A stretch of 64,000 nt of DNA from Chrysoporthe austroafricana (GCA_001051155.2 JYIP02000002.1:3851583-3915582), one strand, 5' to 3'. Counted from the stretch's first letter, positions 41,039-54,063 are shown. Numbers and translations: made by a program. Notes: a model not told the origin generated them from the sequence alone.

Positions 41039-43694
41039 AGTTCCAGGCATGTATAAGATATTTGATGACGATAGAGCTTGCATCTCCCATCACACGTCTG
41101 GGAAATCGTATTGTTGGTGCCCTGATGGGCCATCTCTACTCAAAGAAACCCTGAAGCAGAGTCTTTCCCGAGAGCGGGCAATTGCTTTATAGATCTGGTG
41201 CATGGTGAGGTATGACCTGCTGCTATGTCACTCTTGCTTACCTCGTGCTGCATACTCTGACGTTCTTCCTTATGAGGTTGACATTAGGGGTTCTACCCTG
41301 CACCTCATGCATGTCCAGATGGAACTCTTCACCCCATGTTGAGAAGGCCTGAATGCGTCTTGAACGTAAATAAGTCTTAACTGCGTCTCCCAAGCCCTCA
41401 AATCTACTTCCTCCGAATTCCCGAATTTAAACATGGCATATCCATCTCCTCTCCCGGGTGACTGCTGAGTCGAGTCGCTACAATAGACATATCACACCAA
41501 CCACAGCAATGTTGGCTTCCTGCCTTCAATCCCAATTGTCTGCCTCCATTTCATGCCTACGAGCTCACAGAAAGCCATGATCCTGGAACGTCCCTTCCTA
41601 CATCCAGCGTTCGGACGGGGATCCGAAAGCTGGAGGACGAAGACAAGCCTGAATCATCGTTTACGTCTGAACAAGACCAAGCATATTACGTACCCACGCA
41701 AGGCTACGCACCTTGAGCCTCCTCTCTCATATATAGAGACCAGACAGAGATTCGGGAAAAGTCATTTGTACGCGAAGCGGCCGGACGGATTCACGGCGGC
41801 AGCTGCGTTCGGCACATGTTTGTCTCGAGCTCAAACATCAATATTCTCGCCGTCTACGCCTTCTGCGTCGAGTTGGTGACAACTTATGCCCCGCCGAGCC
41901 TCCTGGTCTATCTGATCATACCGGATTCAACGCTGCAGGGGCCCTGCGGGCTCCGAGATCTGGTTTACTAGAGTCTGGATATGGGGCAGTCCAGCTAGTT
42001 TGCTGCTGGCGAGGCTGGCTGTGACGATCCGGTGTCAATGCTGACCCCATGGTGTCTAGTCACCTCGCGAGACAGCGGTTCGGGTCGGTGTCTGTCCATC
42101 AAGCTACTTGCGTCTTTGCTGTCTCTGGACTTACTGGCACTGTCAGGGGATCTTAGTTATTGTGACTAAATATTTATGCACAGAGTTAGTAGACGACCCC
42201 AAACCGGGCGAGCTCTCTGCATAAAAAGTCTCTCCCGAGACTATGCAGAGGTTGTGTCTCCTCGTCAAATCCTTCTGTGGGACAATTTACCGCCGGCTGT
42301 TCTCAAGGGAAGACATCTCATGAGGCAACCAGTGACCATCTTCTGGCCCTTCCCTCCAAGCGTCCCAATTCCCCCCGAAGCGTAGCCGCCTAGACCCCAC
42401 CGTTACCTCGGCGGATGTCCGTCCTTGCACTACTGGGATATAATGTTCAGCGTCGAGCTATTCATGCTCACCGGATCTTGCGCCCCCCACGATCGACATC
42501 TACGGCTCGAAGACCCTGAATCCCTGCACGCGGCCCGTCCCTTGTCATTTTCGACCAAACAATCGAGCCAGACCGGGTCTTTAGCGCCTCGCGCTGCCCA
42601 GGGACCGTGCACCCACCCACCCCCAGGGGCCCGGCGGCATGAGACCCTCTACTGGGTCGATCTTTGCACGGAGCGCTCGCAAGCCTCTGGGGGACCCGCA
42701 GAGCAGTCAGCCGCCCGCGCGACCGCGAGAGGGCACTGACCAGACCAATGCACACGGCTCGTACTCGGGAGGCTTTTCGGATACTTGCCCCCCGTCTTGC
42801 CGCATTGGGACGGGGCGGGATCCCCCGGTACCCGTGCCATCCAACCGGTGAGCGGGTTGCCTAGCGGATGACACCCGGCGATGCTGCCATAAGCTTACCG
42901 CACCGCACTAGCCTTAGAGCACACCACTCGCCATGGTTGTTGGCTCCCATTGCAGGGACTGCGTGGTGTAGTGATGATGCCTTTCCACAAGTTCTCGGTG
43001 TGGAGAATAATGGGATTCGTTGACCAGAAAATGCTTAGATAGGCGAAAGGAGAAAGACTAGGGGGAAAGCCGCCCGGGGGAGGATGGAAGAATACGGCGG
43101 AGGAATATCACCAAATGGTGTTCGGGTATCCAGAACATAGACTGAGTTCCTTGATTCTTCAGGGTGTCCCGAAGGAAACGAATTATGAGAGAGGCCGCAC
43201 TCTCGAAGAAGATGAAGAGAGAGGCAGATAAAGCCCCAAGGGGTATAGGTCGTCGGCGACCCAAACCATTACTGCCAATGGTCAACTCGTTTTGTCCCTT
43301 GGTAGTGGTTCGTTTGTGAGGGCTGAGTAGGGTTAACAGCGAAAATCTTCTGGATCGCTCCTCAATTATTAGGTGCTCAGTCTTTTCTATATGTTGTTGA
43401 TACTGGCGCAGACTCGAGGACTACGATGGCAGATTCGTGTCACAAGACACCTTGGGGCTACTAAACAGACCAAGAAAAGTGGTGAGCGAAGCCAGCTGCA
43501 GATTTCGGAAGAGCCTCCTCGATCGAGGTGAAAACCTTCTCATTGTCTTATATCAACGTGCTCCGTACACGTACGTGGTATTCCAAAATAGCAATTAAGA
43601 ATAATAACCAGGATATCTACAGCACAGCTGTGCCGGACGCCCTCTCAAATCGCCAACCGTGGTGTGTGTGCGCTGTCCCCCCCAGCGCGGCACC
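41039..43694. other. Gene-free 2.65 kb region
   Basis: Lies between the 3' ends of two convergent genes (MDJ1 and the Zn2Cys6 factor), longer than expected for 3' UTRs alone. No frame here has recognisable protein sequence. I looked for 5S-like and tRNA-like internal promoter elements and terminal inverted repeats and saw none. Confidence 0.45.
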
Positions 43695-46600
43695 TCAGCG
43701 GGGGGGCGGACCCTGCCCCGGATAGCCCGGCATGTGCTGCTGCGGGAAGTCGTACCCACCGGGCCCCATATACCCCCCGCTCCAGGAAGGCATGCCGTTC
43801 CAGTCCATGACGCCGAGGTCCACGTCCGGCATGATGGCCGAGTCGAACATCTGCTGGCCCAGCCCGTTGAAGCCCGGGCCAAAGAGCGCGCCCACCATCG
43901 GGTCCAGGCCGCCGCCGGCGGGGCCGGTGACCATGGGGGGTGAGCTGGTCGTGCTGTGCATGTCCATTTCCGACGCCGGGTGCTGCCGCGGCGGCTGCGA
44001 GGCCCCGTAGGTCTCGCTCGAGCTGGCCGTGCCGCTGGTCGTGTTGGCGCTGCCCTTCCTGCCCGCCTCGCGCTGGGCCGGCGATGCCTCTTTGTGCCCG
44101 GGCTTCGCCTTCTTCAGCATTTCCCTTATGATGGTGACCAGTTTCGGCTGCGGTAGGGATCTGCCCAGCTGGGCTTCTGCGGCCTCGTGGGCGTCCCACG
44201 CCCTGAGCAGCGTCCCTCCTATGGCGGTGTACATGGGGCTCTTCAGGTTTCTCACCATATTCCTCTTTTCGTGGTTATCGATGATCGCCGCCCAAGCGCG
44301 CTCGCATAAGTCGCCAGTCGTGACGTACCGGAGCTCTGTGGCCAAGAAGGCGAGCGGGGGCAAGGGAAAGTGCATGTAGGTATACCACTTGAAGCCATGC
44401 AGGGCTTCATTGATCTGTATTACATTATCGTATTCCATGACTTGGATGGCCTCTGTGAAGATGGCGTCGCGGACTGCGCGGTCGGGAGCTGACATGGTGT
44501 TGGGGTCGGGGAACCGCTGCAGGTAGCCGCGGGAGAAGTAGTCGATGAGGCGGAGCTTGCAAATAGCTTGGCGAGTCATCAAGAAGGTAAAAAAGTGTAG
44601 GGGTATCTTGGTGTCGCAGTGATTCAAATACTTGTCCTCCAGGTATTTGATGTAACCGTCCAGGTCCGCCAGGGGCAGGTTGTGACGGGCAGCGTTGGTA
44701 AAGATATCAGATGAGGCGGGAGACGGGCTGTAATGCCAGGTTTGTTTGCCGCCCGAGGCTGTGCCAGCTAAATTCGATACAGGCCGGGCACCCTCTGGAT
44801 CTGCAGCAATCGTCAACTCGAACCTCGTGAGGCTGAAGAGCATCTCAGTAGGTCCGACATAGGGCGCGATACGATCCTTGGCGTTTATGTGGAGGTCGGT
44901 ATCGTTGATATTGAGAGGCCATCTGCAGTCGCCTTTACTTGATGACAGAGCAGTGATTGCTGACCCGGTGATTTCTGCAATCCTCTTGTCGAATATTACT
45001 ATCTGCCACCACAGCCGTCGTCGAAGCTCAACCTCGAATGGTTGGAACTGAAACTGTTCGGCATCTTGGTGGAGTCCCATCCGGTTGGCAACCCGGACAG
45101 CGATACCTATGAGGCAGAAAAGCGATCTTGGGTCGACATTTTGCCGCACGGCGATCTGATCTAGTCAGAAGATGTATGCAAGCCATGGCGCCAGGGACTG
45201 GGTGGAGAGAGTGAGGAGATAGAGAGTGCCACCGCGACCAAGACCTCTCCTTTATGTAGAGGTGGTGTACGGGGCGGGACGGTGGGGCTTTTGGTGGTAA
45301 GAGGGGCGTTGGAGATAGCAAATGATGCAGTTGCTCTCGCCCAGAGGAGAATAATGGGCGGGGACAGACTAACCAGGTACATCAGGAAGGCTTGGAGGAC
45401 GACGAGATCCGGACTTCGCATAAAGCCAGCGTTGATTAAGGCTTGCTGGGTGGCACGGTGGTATCTGCCCATCATCCGGGTCTTGTCCTCCTTGAAGGTC
45501 TCCTGCACCTCCTCATCCGTCAGGGACAGAATGGCAATGTAGTAGATGCTGAACAACAAAGCCTCGAGTGGTTTCGAGATCTTGGCGGGGTTCGCGGCTG
45601 CCTCTATCAGTTGGGCTTGCAGAGTTGGTGTGTGTGTTATCTTCAAGAGCGGGTTGACATTGTCCAAGTAGAACTGCCAGAGCTGGAAGATCTGTACGGC
45701 AGGAGGATGCACGTCGGTTAAGGACATCAGCGAACCGCCAATGACAAATGGAAACCCATCTGACCCATCGAACATCTTATCGAATGCTTGGTGGATCAAG
45801 GGACCTTCAGAGCCATCATCCGAGGAATCTCGGAAGGGGAAATCCTGGCTCCGGTACTATTCCGCCATTGTATCAGCAATACTCCTATCATAATCTCCGG
45901 CGGGATAGATGGCGCATGAGGCTCAGCGCGTGGTGGCCCGGGATCGGGGCTTCTCAAATGTGGGCAGGGAGGGAATCGCCGGTGCCCCAGGCTTTGCCAA
46001 AGTACGGCGTGGGACGGATACGGGGTAGAAGGAGGGCGGACAGGAGATCAAAAAGAATAGGACAGCACAAACATCTTTACTATACTGAAACCATTTCGGA
46101 TGCCTAGCACTGTCAGTCAGGCAGCGGAAGTGGTGAATGCATGGTTGAGCTCTTACCTCTCGCCATCTTGACCGGTTGACGACGGAGACGTCTTCAAACC
46201 CTCGACTTGAACAACGACGAGTCAGTGGCTCTGAATTTCTGGCAACAAGGTGAAACGAAAGCTCCGAGGCGGGGGTGGGAGGGAAGTGTCAGGCTTGGGC
46301 GGAAGGGATACAGATGTCCCCGGGGTGGCACTCACTGCCGTGCTCTATCTCATCGACCTCATCGATGGCTGAGGGGTCCGAGGGCCGGAAGGACTGCCCG
46401 ATCGGCTCGAATTCGACGCCGTGCTGGCTGAGCAGCGTCTCGTACTTCTTGAGGCGGTCAAAGAGCTCCCTCTCGTGCGGCCTCTTCTTGCGGCGGCGGG
46501 GTGGCTGCGGAGGGACCACCTTGCACTCTACGCCAGCCTTGACGCAGTTGGCGCACGGCTTATTCTTGTCACAGCGGACCTTCCTCTGCTGGCAGAGGAC

Positions 46601-46702
46601 ACAGCTGTGGCCTCTGGTCAGCTTCACGGAAGGCTCGTGTGCGACCGCGACCTGCGCTTGGCCGACGAATGAGGGCAGGTCCCCCGGGGGCGGAGCCGCC
46701 AT
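43695..46702 (-). CDS. Zn2Cys6 transcription factor with fungal_trans domain
   Basis: Fungal binuclear-cluster regulator of about 800 aa. The zinc cluster is complete: Cys34, 37, 44, 50, 53, 60 (CVLCQQRKVRCDKNKPCANC), followed by a basic PRRRKKRPHER linker and a short coiled coil (FDRLKKYETLLSQHG). Supported exons: 46702-46336, 46205-46157, one beginning at 46103 whose 3' end I could not fix (46073 is one option), 45856-45374, and 45155-43695. The fungal_trans domain shows as LWQFYLDNVNPLLKITHTPT, LLFSIYYIAILSLTDEEVQE, RSLFCLIGIAVRVANRMGLH and RRRLWWQIVIFDKRIAEITG. The C-terminus is Pro/Gly/Met-rich, a likely activation domain. It is divergent from an MFS efflux pump, a common regulator-target arrangement. 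Confidence 0.87.
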
Positions 46703-48759
46703 GCTGGCGGACTCGTTCGGCACTGAGCAGGTCCCAGTTAGCCTAGCTCACCACCCGGGCCCGAGAGGCGAGGCTAGAGGTCCGGTGAAGAAGCGAGGAC
46801 CACCGATAGAGGGGCCTCATGACAGCCGCTGCCCCGGCGCAGGGCGCTTGGGGACCAGAGAGGCCCGCGTGCGGGTATCCGAGCAATCGGGTCGCCGGAG
46901 GCAGTCTGGGGCTAGGGGTGGACGGCAGCACTAGGTGTTGGGGCATGGTATGAGATGATGGATTCTCTTACAGGGCGCGGTACGAACACAAGGCGGCGGG
47001 TGTTGGGACCTGTCAGACCCTGTATTCCATGCAGGAGTGGGTAAGGGGGGGCCTCGTCGACTGGACACGACAGAGCCCAGGGCTGGGCTGGGCTGGGGGT
47101 CGGTCCGGTGGTCGAGCGAGGCAGGCGCAGACAAGCGCAGGTCGGGGCACCCAGGGAGACGTGTCTCGGGATGTCGCCGGCCACGAGGCGTCTCTTTGTA
47201 GCCGAGCGGTGGTCGACGGAGGTGGTAGTCTGTGGGTGCGTCCCGGGCGGGCGGATCGGCGGAGGAGCAGACGAGCGCGCTAAGGCGGGCAACGCTGTGC
47301 GCTGTGGACAGGGGCAGCGGCCGGCGTCCTTGTGATGGGGCCTGTGTGCGAACGGTTGGTCCGTCCACGTGCGAGCTCGCGAGGGCCGGGCAGCACGGCG
47401 ATGGGAGGCTGGACGTGAAGAGAGGGCACAGGGACAGGAGGGGGCAGAGGTTTGAGTCGGTGGAACTGTTCACAGCAGGGCGACGTTCCCCTCAGGGCGC
47501 AGTGCCAGGCGTCGACATAAGCTGAGGACTGCCCCGCACGGGATAAGGAGGTTTCGAGGCGTGCTACGCTGGGTGCAATTGGCAGAGCGCAGAGCGCAGA
47601 AGGTTGTACTGCGACCTCGTCGACCAATTCGCGCGCAGGAGCCTGGGCGGGCTGCCAGCCAGAGAGAATGCTGTACGACCACTGCCAAGTCACGCCAGCA
47701 AGGGAGCACAGAGTACCGGGTACTTGCAGTCCATAGTACGGGGCTCGAGGGTGCTGGGAGGAGGGAGGGCACTGAATCTTGCCTGGCACCCAAGCCAGCG
47801 TTGCAGCGAGTGAGTGGGTGTGGCCAGACGGCGTCACATCGCGCCCTACTTTGTATTATGTCATCACCTAGAGGAACTTGATTCGAGATATCGCCGCACA
47901 CCACCTGGTGGTGGGAGCTCTGCCTCGCGGGTGCACTATCAGACTATGTAAGTATGGTCCTGCAGGCAGCCCCGGTACGAAAACCAGGAGAAAAAAAAAA
48001 AAAAAAGTGAAAAGAAAAAGAAAAAGGGAAAAAAAGAAAGGAAGAAAGAAAAAGGAGATGCAGAAAGAAAGAAACAAAGAAAGAAAAGTCCCGTCGAACA
48101 GCTCGAGGGATCGCGACATGTCATATCAACCAGATCATCCTGCGAGAACCCCTGTCGCCCACCAGCGCTCGGGACCGAAGGCGACCTCTCTCATCACCGA
48201 GCCATACCCACGTCTCTCCTCTCTGAATGTTCCGAATGTTGCGAATGTGCCGAATCCCCCGAGCGGCCACCGCTACGGAGCCGCCATTGGGGAAGCCCAT
48301 ATCAGCTTCTTTGCCTTCACCGCTGAAGTCCAGGAGTTATCCGCTGGATTCCCTACTATCTCCGCCCGTAGTTTGATTTCCTGATGGATTTTGTGGATTT
48401 TGTCCGAATCGTCCGCTCTTCGTGAGAGGTCTTATCCTCTTTGCGTGCGCGGACCTGGGATACGCAAGGTAGGATACAGAGGTAAGAACCTCATTTAAAT
48501 ACGGAGCCATCGTCGACGCCCCAGTGGCTGGACGGCACAGAGTTACCCGGAGGGCTTGAGTTGTCTCCGGAATTCCCCTTTCTGCTAGCTAGAACCTTTG
48601 CTATCTCAACTCACGTGTGGCATCTCTCTCTTCTTCCTGCTGTCAGCATTGCTTCCAAACCCACTTCCTCGTTCCCTCTTTCTGCCACTTGAAACCTCAG
48701 CCTCGAGGTGGTCTACCTGCACTCTCACTGTCACCCGGGTGGATCCTGACCTCTGGAGG
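46703..48759. promoter_or_regulatory. Divergent region between Zn2Cys6 factor and MFS transporter
   Basis: 2.06 kb holding both promoters. It includes a purine tract (47980-48088) and CT-rich sequence just before the transporter start (48600-48740). The frame entering the transporter is open upstream of the ATG but has no earlier ATG. No gene supported. Confidence 0.5.
47980..48088 (+). repeat. Long purine tract (A-rich, gaaa repeats)
   Basis: About 110 nt almost wholly A and G on this strand, including a run of about 16 A and repeated gaaa units. It lies about 670 bp upstream of the transporter start. Confidence 0.8.
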
Positions 48760-50813
48760 ATGCCTCGATCAGCAGTATCGCTGGTTAGCAGCGACACAGA
48801 AGCGCCGTCCGTCCAGGCGCAGCCTCGCAGTGATGACAGAGAGTTGGATGTAGAGAAGCAGGCCGACACGACCCAAGATGTCCCGTCATCATCAGAATCA
48901 TCATCCGCACCCTCACCAGATCCAGACTCCAAGCCGGCACCCGCAGGACCGCCAGGCCCCGGGGGTCCTGGCCCGAACGATCTATATCGGCCCAAGAGCT
49001 CGAAGTTCTGGTTGATCCTGATATCCAACTTCCTGGCTATGTTCCTTGTGGCCCTAGATCGGACGATTGTAGCGACTGCGATCCCGAGAATCACAGACGA
49101 TTTCCACTCGCTTGGGGACATTGGCTGGTATGGCTCGGCATACATGTTGACTACAGCTGCGAGCCAACTTGTGTTTGGCCGGCTCTATAGGCACTACAAC
49201 ATGAAATGGTAAGCCTTTTTTTTTTTTTAAAGCTGCCAAGAGAGGTGTGGACTCTGGGGGGTCGCTAACGCGGGCGTATAGGGTCTTTTTGATATCCATA
49301 GGCATCTTCGAGGTTGGCTCGGCAGTCTGTGGCGCTGCGCCCAGCTCGCCGGTCTTCATCCTCGGCCGAGCGCTCGCGGGTCTCGGGTCGGCAGGTATCT
49401 TTTCGGGGGCAATGATGATCATGATCCCCATGATCCCGCTGCACAAGAGACCCATGTTTCAGAGCATGTTCGGAATGGTCTTCGGGATCGCTTCTGTCCT
49501 GGGACCTTTGGTCGGCGGTGGTTTCACGAGTGGCGTCACCTGGAGGTAAGAGGAGCCGTTGCTGCCATTCGGAGGATATCAGTACTGACCTGGAAAGATG
49601 GTGCTTTTACATCAACCTGCCGATTGGAGGCTTCACATTGTAGGCTCTCGTCCCGGAGACTTCGCCCAGGTGCATCCTGACTAACCTGCGTAATAGTGTC
49701 TTCATGCTCTTCTTCTGGAACCCGCCCCATCGCAAGACAGAACCGGCTCCTCTCTTCACACACCTCAAGCGTCTCGACCCGCTGGGCACGTTCTTCTTCG
49801 TCCCCAGCATCGTCTGCCTGCTCCTCGCTCTGCAGTGGGGCGGCTCGACCTACGCATGGAACAGTTGGCGCATCATCCTGCTGTTTGTCCTGTTCGGCGT
49901 CCTGGCCATCGCCTTCGCCGTCGTCCAGATCCTGACCCCAGACACCGCCTCGATCCCTGTCCGGGTCATCACGCAGCGCAGTGTCTTGCTCGGCACGCTG
50001 TTTACCTTCTTCATCGCGGGGTCTATGCTCATGCTGGTCTACTACCTGCCGATCTGGTTCCAGACGGTCAAGCTGATCAACCCTCTGAAGTCGGGCATCT
50101 ACACCCTGCCACTGGTCCTGTCCCTTGTGGCCTCCAGTGTGTTGGGCGGCATCTTCACGCAGCGGATCGGCTACTACGTGCCCGCCATGCTCTTCTGCCC
50201 GTCCGTCATGGCAATCGGCGAGGGCCTCCTCAGCACGCTGACCCGCTCCGCTCCGCAGGCCCGCTGGGTCGGTTTCCAGTTCCTCTCCGGCTTCGGCCTC
50301 GGCTTCGGGATGCAGACGGGCAGCCTGGTCGTGCAGACGGTGCTCCCCATGCCCGACGTCCCCATCGGCATCGCGGTCATCTTCTTCGCCCAGCAGCTCG
50401 GTGGCGCCATCTTCACCAGCGTGGGCCAGACCATCCTCAGCAACGTCCTCGTCTCGAGGCTGGCGGGCATCCCCGGCGTCGACCCCGAGCAGATCGTGAA
50501 CAACGGCGCCACGGAGCTCACGAGCATAGTCCCGGCGCAGGACATCGACACGGTCATCGGCGTGTACGACTACGCGCTTACGAAGATCTTCCTGGCGGCG
50601 ATGGGTCTGGCCCTGGCGGCGTTGTTGTCGGCTGCCGGCGTGGAATGGAGGACTATCAAGAAGGGGCAGCCTGGCGGCCCCGGCGGTCCTGGTGCTCCAG
50701 CTGGAGCCGTTGCTAATTCACCTGCGGCGGCGGCGCAGAAACCCCGGGGCAGTCAGGATGTAGAGGCTAGTGCAACTGGTGATGTTGAGTTGACCAAAAT
50801 CGAGCCCAAGTGA
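48760..50813 (+). CDS. MFS drug/toxin efflux transporter, DHA2 (14-TM) type
   Basis: Proton-driven exporter of the plasma membrane, similar to fungal multidrug and secondary-metabolite pumps. Exons 48760-49208, 49282-49545, 49598-49639 (only 42 nt) and 49697-50813 join to 623 aa. After a disordered Ser/Pro/Gly-rich N-terminus (about 85 residues) come the first helix [20 protein letters not shown] with the D-R-T motif, [18 protein letters not shown] helix 2 (visible as [20 protein letters not shown]), [11 protein letters not shown], and the family motif [26 protein letters not shown], split by two introns. Many later hydrophobic segments follow ([28 protein letters not shown]). The C-terminus is Pro/Gly-rich. 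The substrate cannot be read from sequence; the divergent Zn2Cys6 gene is a candidate regulator. Confidence 0.9.
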
Positions 50814-51989
50814 AACAGTGGCTCTTGGTCTGTGTTTCCTTTTTTTTTTTCTCTCTTTGTCCTGGCGGAGGCGGAAGCACACGGCGTTCCGGACGGTCAA
50901 GAAACGAAGAACATGACTCCTTTGACTATATATTGCATTGGACTTGGCTGGGTCTTGGCGTTGACTATATGCGACTCGAAGTCACCACTCCTGGGATGAG
51001 AACGTTGTGCTTCGAGCGAGAGACTGCTTCTTCCCTGAATTCTTACGGATGGGTCTGAACATATTTTGATACGAGGGAGAGGGTTTGGATGGTGCTGGCC
51101 TACCCGTCAGTGGCGACAGAATAGCTTAGGAGGAGATGACCATCAATAGGTACTCCCGGTGTCCATCCTGACGGCCGTTCCATATCGGTCTGCGGGCTAC
51201 AGCGACAGAAATATATGGACTTTCAGAGTTCAAAGGTATTCGGTGGACGAGAAATCAATTCTGCAAGAATCGTGTGGGCAAGCCTGCTGTTGGATACATA
51301 GTATAATAATTACTTGGCTAATCTGCTATGGGGTAATTAACTAAGCTGGCTAGGGATGAACTGTTGTGGGATATCCCCGGATGCTGTACCTGGGTGGCAA
51401 GCCTGGCTGCGGCTGGTGCCTAAAACTTGTTACTATGTATGGTATTGTATGCTGTTCCTGACCTGACAAGGCCCTAAGCCCCGCTCTCCCAGGCTGCTTT
51501 TATCGACATGATTCTCACTGTTCCTCTAGGCCTCCATGACTCTCATTCCCCTCTTCATTCTGTCATTTGGGAAATCCTCGTCCTTCTCTTGATCGGCATG
51601 CTGGCTGCTTGGCCTCGTTTGGTGACTACCAATTGGCCCCCCCGCCACCTGACTGTAGCATCGGCGCAGGTCAGCAAAACCGGCCCCAGGCCCATCCCTC
51701 CTCTCAGCTTGTCCCTTCATTTACCCACATGCGCTTATCATTAGCTGGGACCACAGCGTGACTTTTTCATGCCTAATACGGCTGCCATCCTGTACCACAC
51801 GAGCCTCGTATCCTCTGCTCATCGCTGCATGAACCAATTGTTCCGACGGAATCTGAGCGCCTCAAGTTGAGGGAGCTTTCAGGAGCTCTCAGGAGATCTG
51901 GCTGCAGGGCTTCTTCCCCCGGCCGTCGCCTCGTCTAATCCCAGGACATAGCTCCTCTGCTGTCTCCGCTCTGATCTATAGAGGCAAAG
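50814..51989. other. Intergenic between transporter and transglutaminase-like gene
   Basis: 1.18 kb, presumed 3' UTR and promoter. T-run at 50841-50850 just after the transporter stop. Nothing else recognised. Confidence 0.45.
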
Positions 51990-54063
51990 ATGGCCGATAC
52001 AGAGGAGCCTCAACATTTCAACTCCCTGGCTGAGAGGATCGCTGCACTCAACAAGCAGCCTAACTTTACGGAGCCGAAGAAGAGGCCGCCACCACCGCCT
52101 CCCCCAAATCGGCCTCCATCCCGCACTCCCACCCAGACACAGGCGACAGCCTCACCTCCTCTCAATGGCCACGCTCAGGCCACCACGTCTCCCGCCCTGC
52201 CAGCCCGTCCGGTGAGGAAGGCGCCACCTGTTCTTCCTCAGAGAAGTAATACCGAGAATGAGTATGGACAGCCCTCACCACCAGCTCGCGGCCTCCCGCC
52301 TACATTGCCTAGACGGGATTCGGAGCAGACCCAAACATCCCCTGCCCTGCCGCCCAGGAGGCCGTCAACCCAATCGGTGGTCCATCGTCGCAATTCAAAC
52401 GAGTCCGTCAGATCGACTGTGTCCTCACTCTCCTTGAATAACACGCTTTCATCGACCACCAGTATTGGCTCTACTGACGGCCGGAGACTACCGCCGCCCC
52501 TGGAGCAGGCCATACTGCCACCACTCCCGCCATCGAGGAGAGAGCGGGAGGCTGCTCAGGCCCAGGAGGCGGAGGACGCGAGGGCAGCCACCGCTGCAAA
52601 GATCGTGAAGGCGCCAGCGCTACCTAAACGGTCGGCGTCCGCGGTCCCAGCTCGCGGCGGAGAGTCCGAACCCCGGCCTTCACTCCCGCCGCGGCTGCCT
52701 AGCCGACCAGCTCGATCCCCTGGCATACCGGAGGCCGAGGAGTTGCCAGCCCTTCCGGCGCGACGGCTGCCGCCTCCGCCGGCCAAATTCGTCCGCACTA
52801 TCCCAGAGGTCTCAGGGAACACAGCTGGTGGAACGCCGGCAGATCCAGCCAGCGCGGCCCCGCCTCCCGTGCCCCTCGCGTCGCGGCCCAGCGCCGCCCA
52901 GATCAATGCGGCGGCCGTCAAAGGCGCCGCACGACAGGAGGTCTCGTGTCTTGTCTGTCGAGATTTCACGGGACCAGATGGCGTCGCGGCCCAGCACCCT
53001 CCTTCGGTCATCGACCGCGGCGATCCGGTCGGCTACCTCGCCCATCACCTCTGCGGTCCCTTTTCCTCGCCAACGGACAAGGCTCGCGCCATATTTACCT
53101 GGTGCCATCATAACATCGATTACGATGTTGCGGGCTTCTTTGCCGGGTGCCCCGCCAGGGGCACCGCGAGCGAAACGATCTTCTCGGGCAAGGCGGTTTG
53201 TGAGGGCTATGCCCGGACGTTTGAAGCCATCGCCAAGCGCGCAGGGCTGGAATGCATCGTTGTGGGCGGCCATGGGAAGGGCTTCGGCTTCAAGCCTGTC
53301 GAGGACGGCCAGCCGCCTCCACCGCGAAAGGCTTCAGGTCACGCCTGGAATGCCGTTCGGATTGACAATGGCTACTGGAAGCTCATCGACCCTTGCTGGG
53401 GCGCTGGCCATCTTGATGGACGGTCGTACAAGCGATCCTTCAACCCCCAGCAGTTTACGATAAGCAATGAGCTCTTCGGGTGGAGGCACTTTCCAGAGAA
53501 CAGCCAGTACTTTTTCCGCGATGACCGGCGTACCCCGTCCTGGGAGGAATATGTCATGGGACCTACAGGTGGGGAACGTGCTCAGTGGTACGGCAATACC
53601 GTCGAGGAGGGCATCTCGGAATGGAACGCGTCACCTGGGCAGAAAAGGATCCCGGTGTACAGCGGTGAGACGGTCCGGTTCCAATTTGCCAAGCTGTGCG
53701 AGCACTGGACGGCTGAGAGGAATGGGAGGGGCAAGCCGAGGCTCCTGATGATGAACATCCATGGCGTAGACGGGAGGAAGGACGACCAAGTGCCACTGGA
53801 TACTGACGGGTTCTGGTGGTGGTGTGATATCCCGGCAAGGTACGTCTGCTCAGGCCTGGGGCCGCTTGTTCTGTGAGATGTTTGCTAACGTGGCGTTGTA
53901 AAGGGATCTCGGCAGCCCTGGTCAGAAGATCCAGCTGTACGGTCTCAACATGCTGAATGGTAAGGACGCCATGGGGGTTACCAAGCAAGAGTTCCTGAGG
54001 GCCAGGTCCAGTGGCGGATACAGTATGGGCTGGGTCAGCATTGCACAGTGGGAATTGGTCTGA
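51990..54063 (+). CDS. Proline-rich protein with transglutaminase-like domain (Cyk3-related)
   Basis: Exons 51990-53839 and 53904-54063 (intron 64 nt, gtacgt with gctaacg branch and gtaaag acceptor) give 669 aa. The first 300 residues are disordered with many PxxP motifs (KKRPPPPPPPNRPPSRTP and later LPPRLPSRP) that could bind SH3 domains. The C-terminal half has a transglutaminase/peptidase fold signature: Cys404 in GKAVCEGYART, His451 in SGHAWNAVRID and Asp467 in WKLIDPCWGAG, an apparently intact Cys-His-Asp triad. Yeast Cyk3, a cytokinesis factor, has such a domain but with an SH3 domain and a degenerate triad; here no SH3 is visible. Enzymatic activity is possible but unproven. Confidence 0.82.

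Noticed and set aside
46289..46335. Continuation of the Zn2Cys6 first exon to a TGA at 46289
   Set aside because: A gtgagt donor at 46335 and an in-frame downstream exon chain lead to the fungal_trans domain, so the TGA is intronic.
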